Part shown: in pieces, positions 28,896-37,929 of the stretch
Numbering within the stretch: position 1 is the first letter of the stretch
Layout: each line of letters starts with the position of its first letter
NCBI GenBank assembly: GCA_963735055.1
Contig: CAVTJN010000007.1
Span: 124,001-188,000, forward strand
From: JBBITI01 sp963735055
Lineage (GTDB): Bacteria; Chloroflexota; Dehalococcoidia; Dehalococcoidales; UBA2162
Reading direction: 5' to 3'
DNA length: 64,000 nucleotides
Translations under genes and position numbers: made by a program
The notes under the pieces: generated by a model
What the model saw: the letters and a program-made list of their open reading frames with translations, nothing else
Databases searched by the model: none
Told to the model about the DNA's origin: nothing

Positions 28896-29007
28896 CTGTC
28901 ATTTCTCCTTTTCTTCTGTTGCCCTATTTCGCCTTGTCACTTATCCATACGACGGACTGGGCAGAGTATTACATCAAATTCCTGCATGTCACGGGGAGAG
29001 CCTCAAA

Positions 29008-29036
29008 TTGATTGTCCTTCTGGATACATGTAATAC
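29008..29036 (+). promoter_or_regulatory. Possible promoter for the sigma factor gene
   Basis: TTGATT at 29008-29013 and TAATAC at 29031-29036 have a 17-base spacer, 48 bases before the ATG. Confidence 0.45.
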
Positions 29037-29083
29037 TGTTGAGGCTGTTTCGTATATCTAGATAGCAGCCTGTTGAGGCCGGG

Positions 29084-29610
29084 ATGCGAAGACCTGCAAA
29101 CGCCGAGATCTTCTCGCAGCTCTACGATGAGTTCATGCCGAAGGTATTCGCCTATATCCATTACAGGGTCCGTGACGAACAGACAACGGAGGACCTTACC
29201 TCGATCGTTTTCGAGAAGGCGCTGGTCAATTTCACCAGATACAGCAGCGACAAAGCAGCTTTCTCGACGTGGATATTCACCATCGCCCGGAACAGCGTCA
29301 TCGACCATTTCCGGACTGACGCGAAGAGGCAGCATATTGACCTCGATCATGCAAACATCGACGTGCCCTCCTCCGACCTTTCGCCGGACGAGCAGATGGA
29401 AAAGCAGAGCGAAAAGAGACTGCCTGCTCGAGTGTCTCGCGAAGGCTGAACGACCAGGACCGGGAAATCGTCCGGCTTAAGTTCGGGGCCGGGATGACCA
29501 ACCGGCAGATATCGAAGCTGCTCAAACTCTCCGAGTCGAACGTCGGTGTGAGGCTCTTCCGGACGATGAAGAAACTGAGAGAGGACTTTGAGGAGTCCTG
29601 GAATGGCTAA
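29084..29610 (+). CDS. ECF RNA polymerase sigma factor, frameshifted
   Basis: Region 2 is intact: FSQLYDEFMPKVFAYIHYRV, TTEDLTSIVFEKAL and FSTWIFTIARNSVIDHFR. Region 4 is intact in another frame: LNDQDREIVRLKFGAGMTNR and QISKLLKLSESNVGVRLFR. Between them, near 29420-29450, the frame moves twice by one extra base; a short middle piece LLECLAK is readable in the intermediate frame. The reconstructed protein is about 175 residues, normal for an ECF factor. Either two indel errors or a decayed gene explain this. The stop TAA overlaps the next gene's start by eight bases, the usual sigma/anti-sigma coupling. Confidence 0.78.
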
Positions 29611-30353
29611 CGGAAAAGGCAACGAATCAGAATTCACCAAGGATGTCGATGGCCTGCTTTCGGGAAAGCAGGCTGCTGCCCATGGGCCGACTGCCGACTC
29701 TGACTACAACGCCAATCTGAATTTCGCCGGCAAGATCCTTGAGGCCCGCGCCACCCCTTCCCCTGCCTTCCAATCGGCCCTCAAGCAGCGTCTGGTCGCA
29801 AAGCTCGCCGAGATGGAGCCGACCGAGGAGTCAAGGAAAGCACCTTCAGTCCAAAGACTGGTTTTCCCGAGTCTTCTCACAAAGGACGTGGCAGGTGGCG
29901 GGAACGCTGGCAGTGATCGTCGTCGCGGCGCTGGTTGTCTGGCAGACCGGATTGTTAGGGCGGGGCCCCGTCGTCACCAATCCTTACCCCACCGTGGCCG
30001 TCGAGGCTACTGCGATCTTGAGCAAGGAAGCGTACCCCGTGGGCGAAAATGTGGGCATCGTCTTCTCGTTCAAGAACATATCGTCTGAGACCCTCGTCTT
30101 TCCGTTCCCACCCGCTTTCAATATCGGGACATTGGACGGCCAGACTGTGCGGGAATTTGCGGTTGGTATGACCAGAAAGTCCTTGGCTCCCGGCGAGTCC
30201 GTAAGCAGCAGTTTGACTTGGGACCAGCGGGATGATGTCGGCGTCCAGGTCCCCGCCGGCGAGTATCAGATCGTTATGCCCAACGTAAGACTAGGCGACG
30301 TAGGGTTTCTCAGTCTCCCCAGCGCTCCCACCCTGGTGATCATGGGCCCGTAG
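29603..30353 (+). CDS. Probable membrane anti-sigma partner with BsuPI-like domain, frameshifted
   Basis: The N-terminal part (frame from ATG 29603) is cytoplasmic and resembles anti-sigma partners: DVDGLLSG and SPAFQSALKQRLVAKLAEM. One extra base near 29835-29845 shifts the frame. The other frame then gives a single membrane segment (VAGTLAVIVVAALVVW) and an outside domain with FSFKNISSETLVFPFPP, LAPGES and a PAGEY strand, like the BsuPI-type intracellular proteinase inhibitor fold. Position and overlap with the sigma gene support an anti-sigma role, but that is inference. Confidence 0.65.
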
Positions 30354-30405
30354 GGGCACGTTTGGAGGTTGTTAAACAAGAGTACAGTCTTGCGGTGTGG
30401 GCCAC

Positions 30406-30493
30406 GTCAACATCGTTCAGCAAATGTAGCCAATTCTGTTACACAAGAGTTGCGCAAACGTAGATCACTTTGCAGCAGGTGGTGGAGCTGAGG
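30406..30493 (+). repeat. Direct repeat copy A: degraded tRNA-Ala 3' end plus flank
   Basis: About 88 bases match 36162-36250 at roughly three quarters identity by eye. The match includes CGCAAACGTAGA and GCAGGTGGTGGAGC. The right end equals the CCA and acceptor-stem end of the tRNA-Ala gene. It lies in the 373-base gap 30354-30726, which otherwise holds only the hairpin below. Confidence 0.65.
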
Positions 30494-30642
30494 TATCAGT
30501 AGGTAGAACCGTCGGAGACTTCGAATTGACGTTCGGCCTTTGCCTCGTCTGACCATCCCAAACGCGGTCTGAGGATTCCCGAATAGGCGCACGATTGGAC
30601 GACTCTTTCGTCATGACAGTCTGTCAGATCACGCCGTGCTGA

Positions 30643-30683
30643 CGAGGTGTGGAGCCCTTTCGCTGGAAGGACTCCACACCTCG
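30643..30683 (-). terminator. Terminator after PD40 lipoprotein 1
   Basis: A 12-bp stem (CGAGGTGTGGAG / CTCCACACCTCG) is extended by four more pairs around a 7-base loop. It lies 44 bases beyond the stop of the minus-strand PD40 gene. Confidence 0.65.
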
Positions 30684-30726
30684 TGCTTCCCTAAGACCAT
30701 CGATAGCCTGGTACCGGGCAATGAAG

Positions 30727-31623
30727 CTACTTCTTCGCCTCGGTCACCTTGGTGCGCTGGCTACTGTACAGGTCGTAGTTCCCGGTTCTGTTCGAAGAGA
30801 TGACCATGTTCATCCCGTCCCAGGTCAATCCAGCCCGCCATTCGTTGGCGGTACTGTTGATAACGGACCCGAGATTGACGGGCGTGGACCACTTCTCCGA
30901 AGTACTCTTTCGTGTGGAGACCCAGGCGTCCTGTCCGCCGAGCGTGCCGGCCCTGTTCGAGATGAAGTACATCTCCAACCCATCATTGCGGACGACGGGA
31001 AAATAGTCGATCGCGGTGGGATCGTTGAGCTCGCTCACGGCGATGGGCGTGGTGAACTTCCCGTTCGAGTCCATGCTCGTCTGGAAGATGTCAAATTGCG
31101 AATTGTTGCGGTTCGACCCGAAGTAGAACGTCAGTTTGCCGCCCTTATCTTCGAACCCCCAGCCTGCAGTTTCCATACCGGTGCTATTGAGAGCATCGAT
31201 TATGATCGGATCACCCCATCCGAAGTCGTCCTTCTTTTCACGACGAACGGACATGTAGAAATCGTCGCCGACGCCAGTGGTACTCCTGACGAAGATGAGC
31301 CTGAGCAGGTTTGGGGTGACATACGGGCACCGTTCTTCGGCTGTCGTAGTGTTGATGTTGGCCCCCAGTTTCTTCGGTGTGCCCCACAGTCCGTCCCCGC
31401 TGGCCCGTTGCGAGACGTACAGGTCGCGCGGACTTGCTCCGGAGACAAGGTAGAGGCTCAACCCATCCCGGGCAAAGGCCGGGCAGCTATCCATGTATTC
31501 AGTGCTGATGCTCGCGAGTCTTGAGGCTGCGGACCAAGCCGAGTAGTTCTGCGCGCCCTGAGCGCACCCGTCAGCGGTCAGGACCAGGGCCAACGCCAGA
31601 CCGACAATCCAGATTCTTTTCAT
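30727..31623 (-). CDS. PD40 (WD40-like) beta-propeller lipoprotein 1
   Basis: The 298-residue protein has a signal peptide ending in a lipobox-like LTADGCAQ. It then carries repeated blades with the PD40 pattern: SCPAFARDGLSLYLVS, RCPYVTPNLLRLIFV, LTFYFGSNR, YFPVVRNDGLEMYFISNR and GLTWDGMNMVISSNR. Such propellers (TolB-like) bind proteins or cell-wall material outside the membrane. It is a close tandem paralogue of the next gene. The exact role is unknown. Confidence 0.85.
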   Translation of the reverse strand: MKRIWIVGLALALVLTADGCAQGAQNYSAWSAASRLASISTEYMDSCPAFARDGLSLYLVSGASPRDLYVSQRASGDGLWGTPKKLGANINTTTAEERCPYVTPNLLRLIFVRSTTGVGDDFYMSVRREKKDDFGWGDPIIIDALNSTGMETAGWGFEDKGGKLTFYFGSNRNNSQFDIFQTSMDSNGKFTTPIAVSELNDPTAIDYFPVVRNDGLEMYFISNRAGTLGGQDAWVSTRKSTSEKWSTPVNLGSVINSTANEWRAGLTWDGMNMVISSNRTGNYDLYSSQRTKVTEAKK

Positions 31624-31641
31624 GTGCTTTCTCCTTTTGTG

Positions 31642-31675
31642 GGCAGGGAGTCCTTCGCCAGAAGGACTCCCTGCC
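31642..31675 (-). terminator. Terminator between the two PD40 genes
   Basis: A perfect 15-bp stem (31642-31656 with 31661-31675) and GCCA loop lie between the stop of PD40 gene 2 and the start of PD40 gene 1. Its GTCCTTC core resembles the hairpins at 5249 and 51151. Confidence 0.65.
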
Positions 31676-31720
31676 TCGCGCTACCCTAAGCCCATCGATA
31701 ACCTGTCGCCGGCAATAGGG

Positions 31721-32632
31721 CTACTTGTTCGCCCCCGTGACCTTATTACGTTGGCTCTTGTATAGGTCGTAGTTCCCGGTGACGTTCGAAGCGAAGACCA
31801 TGTTCATGCCGTCCCATGTCAACGCAGAGCGCCATTCATTGGCGGTGCTGTTGATAGCGGCGAGCCCGGCATTGGTGGGGGTGGACCACTTCTCTGAAGT
31901 GCTGTTTCGGGTGGAGACCCAGATATCTTGGCTGCCGCCGATACTGCCGCTTCTGTTCGAGATGAGATACATCTCCAGCCCATCCTTGCGAACGACCGGG
32001 AAATAGTCGATGGCGCTGGAGTTCAACTCGCTCACGAGGTCCGGAGTGCTGAGGCTACCGCCGGAGTCCATGGTTGTTTGATAGATGTCGAATGTACCAG
32101 CTCGATTGGACCCGAAGTAAAACGTGAGCCTGCCATCCTCGTCCTCGAACCCCCAGCCGGCGGTTTCCATGCCAGGTTTGCTGAGGGTATCGATCTTGAC
32201 CGGAATGCCCCACGCGAAGTCGTCTTTCTTGTCTTGGCGGGTGGACATGTAGAAATCGTCTCCGTCGGCAGTCTGCCTTACGAACAACAGCCGACGTCCG
32301 TCCGGGGTCACATACGGGCACCGTTCTTCGTTTTCATCAGTGTTAATGTTGTCCCCCAGCTTCGTCGGCGGACCCCACGGCGCATCTAGAGAAGCCCGTT
32401 GCGATACGTAGAGGTCCCGCTTCGTTGACGGGAGTACTCCCGGATCGTAGGAAACAAAATAGAGACTCAGGCCATCTTTGGTAAACGCCGGACAGCTATC
32501 CATGTAGGCAGAGCTGATCTCGGGGAGTCTTTCGCCTGGGTACCATTCCGAGAAGTGCTTCCCGCTGACCGGCGCGCCGACCGCGGTCAGCACAAGGGCC
32601 AGGGCAAGGCCAAGAATCCAGATCTTCTTCAT
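31721..32632 (-). CDS. PD40 (WD40-like) beta-propeller secreted protein 2
   Basis: The 303-residue paralogue of the previous protein shares most of its sequence: YMDSCPAFTKDGLSLYFVS, ERCPYVTPDGRRLLFV, METAGWGFED and NSTANEWRSALTWDGMNMVF. Its signal peptide (IWILGLALALVLTAVGAP) lacks the lipobox Cys, so this copy is probably released or differently anchored. ATG 32632 follows AGAAGGAAC; a longer frame to 32830 overlaps the upstream small gene and is rejected. Confidence 0.85.
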   Translation of the reverse strand: MKKIWILGLALALVLTAVGAPVSGKHFSEWYPGERLPEISSAYMDSCPAFTKDGLSLYFVSYDPGVLPSTKRDLYVSQRASLDAPWGPPTKLGDNINTDENEERCPYVTPDGRRLLFVRQTADGDDFYMSTRQDKKDDFAWGIPVKIDTLSKPGMETAGWGFEDEDGRLTFYFGSNRAGTFDIYQTTMDSGGSLSTPDLVSELNSSAIDYFPVVRKDGLEMYLISNRSGSIGGSQDIWVSTRNSTSEKWSTPTNAGLAAINSTANEWRSALTWDGMNMVFASNVTGNYDLYKSQRNKVTGANK

Positions 32633-32705
32633 GTTCCTTCTCTCCTTTTCTGAGTGATTTGTCATTGCGAATGTGCGGAGAAGTATCAGGGGTGAGGTCA
32701 TGTCT

Positions 32706-32948
32706 TCACATCTTGTTGCCCTCCTTGGCTGTGGCGCCGCCGGCTCTTTGAGTTTGGGAAGAGAACGACAGCAGTTGCATTCCGACGTTCGAAAGCTTCT
32801 CCAACAGGCCGTACAGCGCGGCCTGGTCACGGACCTGTCCGGTCAGGATGGTGTCGCCCTCAGCCGTGTAGCCGATGGTCAGACCACCGAGCCAGTCCGA
32901 CCAGCCCCGGTCTATCTGCCCTTTGACCCGAATATCGACGCTCTGCAT
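32706..32948 (-). CDS. Small conserved hypothetical protein, 80 residues
   Basis: The protein reads as a plausible compact alpha/beta domain: MQSVDIRVKGQID at the start, then GLTIGYTAEGDTILTGQVRDQ and ALYGLLEKLSNVGMQLLSF. Proteins of this form occur beside regulators and signalling genes in Chloroflexota from memory, but no function is known. It lies 73 bases upstream of PD40 gene 2 on the same strand and may share its transcript. Confidence 0.65.
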   Translation of the reverse strand: MQSVDIRVKGQIDRGWSDWLGGLTIGYTAEGDTILTGQVRDQAALYGLLEKLSNVGMQLLSFSSQTQRAGGATAKEGNKM

Positions 32949-33077
32949 GGACAGCCCTCCGCGGGTGACTAGCGCCCCTCCGTATCGTGATCTCGTCAGC
33001 TACAGTCTTCGTCCGCTGCGTCGTGCCCGTTGTCTCTGACGCACCTTTTCGTGTGACGAGTCCATGGTAGAGGCAAA

Positions 33078-33102
33078 CCGGATGTAGTGTGAATACATCC
33101 GG
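33078..33102. promoter_or_regulatory. Palindromic operator-like site
   Basis: A perfect 9-bp inverted repeat (CCGGATGTA and TACATCCGG, 7-base gap) lies in the 382-base gap 32949-33330, upstream of the small gene and PD40 gene 2 (minus). It is a candidate regulator site. No gene is supported in this gap. Confidence 0.45.
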
Positions 33103-33330
33103 AGATACATTAGGTGGTTGATTTTGGGAGAGGGCATGACGTCAGGTACTAAAATCCAGCAACACTTACCGAAAAGAAGGTGCGCATGTACGGTGGGGTT
33201 TGTGATTCGCGCGTACCATGCTAGACCCGACCGCCGGGGCGGACACGGGGCAATAGATGAGGATTCAATAACACCCGGCGGTGTGGGGAGAGTTTGAAAG
33301 CTGACAACTGCTAGCTGACTGCCGAAAGCC

Positions 33331-35940
33331 CTAGATCAGCTTCAGTTCCCTGGCTCGGTTGACGGCGTGCATGCGGTCTCCGGCATTGAGCTTCTCGAAA
33401 ATATTGTGGACGTGCCGCTTTGCTGTACCAGGGCTGATGACAAGTCTGTCTGCGATCTGCCCGTTGGAAAGGCCGGCCGCGACCAGCCGCAAGATCTCGA
33501 GTTCACGGTCGCTAACGATCCCGGACGTCGGGCGAGTGCCAGAGGTCCTTCGACGCTCCTCTTCTTCCGTTTCGTAGATATTGAGCAGCCTGGCTGCGTA
33601 TTCTGGCTTGATCCCCTGAGATACAGCCTGGCGGAGCAGTGGGGCCAGGAGCTTGCCTTCATCCACGAAAGTGCGTATGAATCCCTCAGGCTCTCCTAAC
33701 GTAAGGGCCTCCGACAAGAAAGCCAGCGCCTCGTCGGGGGTATCTGCTGCCAGGGCTTGGTAGACACGCACCCTAATCACATAACCCTGCGCACCGGCCT
33801 GAACGGCCTTTTCGTGCAGACCGCGCAGTTTTTGCGCTGCCGCGGCCTTCTCCCCCCGAGCGATCAAGAGACGTATTGGAATGTGCTGGTTCCAGGTACC
33901 CGTGGCGCTTTCGCCGAATTCTGAGAGCCGCTTGCCCCATTCCAGGGCCGCGGGTAAATCATTCTGGAGGAGAGCTAGTGACACGTGATAGGCTGCGTGG
34001 GCAGCCTTGGGGGCGGATGGATGAAGGGCCGCCTGGTCTAACTTCTCAATGATAGCTTCAGCCCCGGCAGAATCACCTTCGGCTATTAACTTGTGTGCCC
34101 AGCAGAAATATGCGCCGATCTTGTGGTCGACTTCTTCGCCCAGATCGCTGAGTTCAACCGACAACCGGGCGCTATCGGCCGCCCCCTTCAGGTCATTCCG
34201 TTCATACAGAACGGTGGCCAGTAATCACCGGGGTGGCGCCGCGACCGGTGATCGCCCTGCCGCGTCCGCTGCCTGATGGGCCATTCCCAAAGCACTCTGC
34301 AGTTTGCCTCGCAACCAGAGTGTCATACCCAGGTGAGAGGCAGCCCTGGCCCATACCCAGTAATCCGCCGCCTCGCGTGCCATGCGGAAGGCATCGGTCA
34401 ATAGTGACTGGGCTTCCCCAAGCCGGCCTGCGCCAAAATCGATGAGGCCTAGCAGGTAGCTCGCCCTGGCGCGATAAGCAGCCTCATCAGGCGGTAAGAG
34501 CGATAGGGCCTTCTTCAACTGCTCTACGTGGTAAGAAACATCGCCCCGCTCCCTGGCGAGTATTGCGCGAAAGAGGGCCACTTCACCCAGCAAGCCGGCA
34601 TCTTCCTGAGCGGTCCTCTCCAAGTAGCTGAGTGCGTTTTCGGCTGCCTCGAGCCGGCCGGCGGTAACGAGAACGTTACCGTATTGGCTGTAGAGGCGCG
34701 GTCGCGCTCGTAGTATCTCGTCCGGCATTGCCTGGAACCAGCTAAGCAGGGTATTCCATTCGCCCCGCTTTAGTCGCGATTCGCTCTCTGCACCGATGAG
34801 ATTCATGCCCCTGTCCCAATCCCGCGCTGCCAAGGCATGGTGTACGGCATCATCTGGCAGCTTGTTATCCTCGTACCACCGGCTTGCCCGCAGGTGCAGC
34901 CGAGTTACCTCCTCTGCTCCATGATTCGTCTCCAGTTGATGACGCAGCAGTTGCGCGAACAGGTGGTGGTAGCGGTACCATTTCCTCGTATCGTCCAGTG
35001 GCACCAGAAACAGGTTGGCGCGATCGAGATCGTGCAGCATGTCGCTACCGCGGCTGCCTGCGGTGAGGAAATCGCACAGCGGCGCCGTCATCCTTTCCAG
35101 CACGGACGTCTTCAGCAAGAAGTCACGTACGTCTTCGGTCTGCCGTTCGAGGACCTCTTCCATAAGAAAGTCCATGACGTATCGCTGGCTGCCGGTGAAG
35201 CCGGAGATAAACGCCTGGATGTCCTTCTGTCCGCGCATTGAAAGCGCCGCCATCTTCAGTCCTACTACCCAGCCCTCGGTGTGGGTATTCAAGGAGGCGA
35301 CCTGTGCGGCGGAGAGCGGTGTGCCCAACACCTTTTTCAGCAGCCGGGCTGCTTCTTCATCGGTGAAACGCAGATCGTCGGCGCCCACCTCGACCAGTGC
35401 CCCCCGGCCCCGGAAGTGCGGCAGTGGCAGCGGCGGGTCAGCCCTGGTCGCAACGACCAGATGCATTCTCGGGGGCATGTGGTCGAGTAAGAAAGCCATC
35501 GCGGCATGGATGGCGTCCGACTTGATGAGGTGGTAGTCGTCGAGGATGACCGCAAAGTCACGTGAGATACCCGTGACGTCATTGATCAGAGATGTTAGCA
35601 CCGATTCGATGGGGTACTTTTCAATAGAATGGAGCATGGTCAAAGCGTTCTCGCCGGCTTCCGGCCTGACGGCCTTGAGGGCGGCGATGAAATAGCCCCA
35701 GAAACGGATTGGATCGTTATCACCATCGTCGAGGGAGACCCAGGCAACGGTGGTGTCCTTCCTGCTCTGGAGCGCCCACTGGACTACTGCGGTGGTCTTG
35801 CCGAAGCCGGCCGGAGCGGAAACGAGCACCAAGCCGAAAGTCTGCGCCTCGTTCAGACGCTCAACGAGACGCGGCCGGAGTACGAGACCCGGCATGGCCT
35901 GCGGAATAAAGAGCTTGGTCGCCAGCAAGGGAGTGTCCAC
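33331..35940 (-). CDS. MalT-type LuxR regulator 2 with in-frame UGA (probable selenoprotein)
   Basis: Frames 34228-35940 and 33331-34224 are in the same register and are separated only by TGA at 34225-34227 (codon 572 of 869). The N-terminal half has Walker A APAGFGKTT (about residues 42-50), FAVILDDYH, and ATRADPPLPLPHFRGRG. TPR-like helices follow. The C-terminal half holds the HTH (VSDRELEILRLVAAGLSNGQ). Around the TGA the sequence AGRSPVAAPPR-U-LLATVLYERN aligns without gaps to AGQSPGAAWPH-C-MIGTVKYEWN of LuxR1. A perfect hairpin follows the TGA. The start is GTG 35940 behind GGGAGGGCAAA. If UGA is not decoded, the product would lack its DNA-binding domain. Confidence 0.8.
34198..34227 (-). 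promoter_or_regulatory. Sec codon (TGA) and SECIS-like hairpin in LuxR2
   Basis: TGA is at 34225-34227. At +11 to +27 (34214 down to 34198) the RNA folds as CCGUUC, loop UGUAU, GAACGG: six perfect pairs and G at loop position 2. The loop lies at +17 to +21, close to the position in the E. coli fdhF SECIS. Confidence 0.75.
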
Positions 35941-36161
35941 TTTGCCCTCCCTGTCTGCGGGATTGCAGCTTGCGCCGGGAATTAGCGAAGGTCGCTGCCG
36001 CCGCTATTGTACCACAGCGCGCCGCGTGGGGCTTTTTGAAAACCTCATCACTCGAAGTGGACGACGGAGCCGCTGGGCAATAGGTCATCTGAAGGTGCGG
36101 TTTTGTCGACAACCGCTGCCGGATGGCCGAAATAACCTAACAGAGGGTCATGCAAGGTGCT

Positions 36162-36250
36162 GTCAACACCGTCGAGCAAAACGTAACTAATGTTGTTATC
36201 CAAAAGTTACGCAAACGTAGACCAACTCGCCGCAGGTGGTGGAGCCGAGG
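36162..36250 (+). repeat. Direct repeat copy B: flank and 3' end of tRNA-Ala
   Basis: This is the partner of 30406-30493. It spans the region just downstream of the tRNA-Ala gene and the last bases of the gene itself (minus strand), as attachment sites for integrating elements often do. Confidence 0.6.
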
Positions 36251-36312
36251 GGATTCGAACCCCTTACCTTCGCGATGCAAACGCGACGTTCTCCCGAGTG
36301 AACTACGGCCCC
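36237..36312 (-). tRNA. tRNA-Ala(TGC), CCA encoded
   Basis: The minus strand gives acceptor GGGGCCG paired with CGGCTCC, D arm GTTC/GAAC, anticodon stem TCGCG/CGCGA with loop TTTGCAT (anticodon TGC), T arm with GGTTCGAATCC, discriminator A and an encoded CCA at 36237-36239. Confidence 0.95.
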
Positions 36313-36326
36313 GTTTCGCACCTGTC

Positions 36327-36356
36327 ATTATATCAGCACCGCTACAGGCGGCACAA
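36327..36356 (-). promoter_or_regulatory. Promoter of tRNA-Ala
   Basis: On the minus strand TTGTGC and TATAAT have an 18-base spacer, with the -10 element 15 bases before the tRNA. The rest of 36313-36645 holds no supported gene. Confidence 0.6.
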
Positions 36357-36645
36357 TTCGACGGACCCGCTGTCACGGACCCGCTCAGGGGTAGGTTGAC
36401 GACTGTCCGGCTATACTGTGCATGCCGGAGTACTTCCGAGCCATGACCAATCTCCGTTCGCTAGCCCGAGCGGACTATTGTCCCGAAAGCATTGTGCAGT
36501 TATTGTTAGGTAAGATTGGTTTCGAGTAAGACAAGTATGGCGGCCACCCTTGCAGGAACTCCGGGCCGTCTTGTCTTTCGAACGCCAATCGGGTGCCATT
36601 GAAGGGCATTTCAACATCCGACGGAGGCGGTATCGAGGAAGAACC

Positions 36646-37494
36646 ATGGCATTGTGGCAAGTAATGCTGGGATCTGTAGCGGGAATAATGGCAGGAACCG
36701 CCATCGGCGGGTGCTACTACTACATGCACCTCCGCTACGTCAACAAACGTCCTGTAAAGATGCAGGATGTCTTCGGCTTACTGTTTCCAGCGACGCGCAG
36801 GCCGGCTTCTTTCAGCAGAGTGGCCCCGGTGCCGGCAGCTAGAACCCAAGGAGTCCGGAGGAGAGTCGCGATGCCAACGGCAAATGTAGCGGTCAGAAAA
36901 CTTCAGGAAGTCCCAAATACCGTCGCACCGCCACCGTCAACGGCCGCGGTCAAAAAACCCCAGGAAGTCCCGAGCACTGTCGCCGCACCGACGGGAGCCG
37001 TGGCGGTCAAGAAACCTCAGGAAGCCACAAATAACGTCGCCGTGCCAACGGCAACTGTGCCGATGAAGAACCAGCCGGAAACACTGTTCCTGGTTGAAGA
37101 GCGCCACAAGGAGAATGCGGCAGCCCTTCTGCTGGAGATTGAACGGAACCGCAAGGCTGCACGAGAATTCTCGGGCGACAACCTGGTGCCCCTCCGGACC
37201 GGTGCCTGGGAGGCAAGCCAAAGGATGGTTGCCAGTCTGGACCACAATCTACAAGATAGGCTGGACGCCATATACACGGACATCGGTCTTCTGAACCACC
37301 TTGTCTGGCTATCCACCGAATTTAACCATCATACCCCGACCATGCTTGAGAAGTACTTGACCCTGAATGGCAGTATCGCTGAGAGACTCGACGAACTGGT
37401 CAAAACGGCGCCGGTTCACGCCACACCGAAGGAACCACCTGCCGTGCCCCCGGCGACGGTGTTGCAGCAGTCGCTTACCGGACACAGCATCTAA
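36646..37494 (+). CDS. Membrane-anchored protein with ~19-residue repeats, unknown function
   Basis: I do not recognise a family. The 282-residue protein starts with one hydrophobic anchor (WQVMLGSVAGIMAGTAIGGCYYY). A low-complexity linker follows with about four units of the kind AVKKPQEVPSTVAAPTG (residues roughly 85-160). After it comes a charged helical region (EERHKENAAALLLEIERNRKAA, then LDAIYTDIGLLNHLVWL) that may form a coiled coil. The Pro/Ala/Val repeats look like a wall or stalk spacer. ATG 36646 follows GAGGAAG. It sits alone between two tRNA genes. Confidence 0.6.
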   Translation: MALWQVMLGSVAGIMAGTAIGGCYYYMHLRYVNKRPVKMQDVFGLLFPATRRPASFSRVAPVPAARTQGVRRRVAMPTANVAVRKLQEVPNTVAPPPSTAAVKKPQEVPSTVAAPTGAVAVKKPQEATNNVAVPTATVPMKNQPETLFLVEERHKENAAALLLEIERNRKAAREFSGDNLVPLRTGAWEASQRMVASLDHNLQDRLDAIYTDIGLLNHLVWLSTEFNHHTPTMLEKYLTLNGSIAERLDELVKTAPVHATPKEPPAVPPATVLQQSLTGHSI

Positions 37495-37688
37495 CCTGGG
37501 TGGTGGGGCGCGAACGCCACCCTGGCCAACGGCCCTCCAACGATCCACCAGCTTTACAACGAATTCCTGTTCGCATATCATTGATGGTATATCACGGGTC
37601 GAACATGAAGTTGCCCGGCGGCGTTGTCCGGGGCCAAGCTAACCCAATCAACGACACACGGACGACCGGTTCCGGCGTTCAGCCTCAA

Positions 37689-37765
37689 GCCCCTGTAGCT
37701 CAGGTGGATAGAGCAGCGGTTTCCTAAACCGCTTGTCGTCGGTTCGAGTCCGACCAGGGGTACCA
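37689..37765 (+). tRNA. tRNA-Arg(CCT), CCA encoded
   Basis: Acceptor GCCCCTG pairs with CAGGGGT (first pair G-U), D arm GCTC/GAGC, anticodon stem GCGGT/ACCGC with loop TTCCTAA (anticodon CCT), T arm GTCGG/CCGAC with TTCGAGT, discriminator A and encoded CCA at 37763-37765. Confidence 0.95.
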
Positions 37766-37858
37766 CTTGTTTCGAAGCTAAATCCGCTCGCATCCATTTG
37801 CCGCTTGCGCTCAAGCGGGCTACCTCTAAGGTTCGCCGCATTGGGGGGGCATCGGGAC

Positions 37859-37882
37859 GAAGCCTTCCCATGGGAAGGCTTC
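37859..37882. terminator. Palindromic hairpin, possible terminator
   Basis: A perfect 24-base palindrome centred on CCCATGGG is followed on the plus strand by CTGTTTCTTT. It lies 94 bases after tRNA-Arg. Confidence 0.45.
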
Positions 37883-37929
37883 CTGTTTCTTTGGGCTGCT
37901 ATTGCGTCGTCTTCGGGGAAGGACATCCT

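Noticed and set aside
33331..34164. Reading the C-terminal half of LuxR2 as a separate HTH gene
   Set aside because: No ribosome site before its first start codon, and the region up to the TGA aligns codon by codon with the other paralogues.
36150..36446. Plus-strand frame over the tRNA-Ala region (98 codons)
   Set aside because: It is the translated complement of the tRNA gene and its flank.
37578..37871. Minus-strand frame with a GLEPTTSGLGNR-like segment
   Set aside because: This is the translated reverse of tRNA-Arg, a common false protein.
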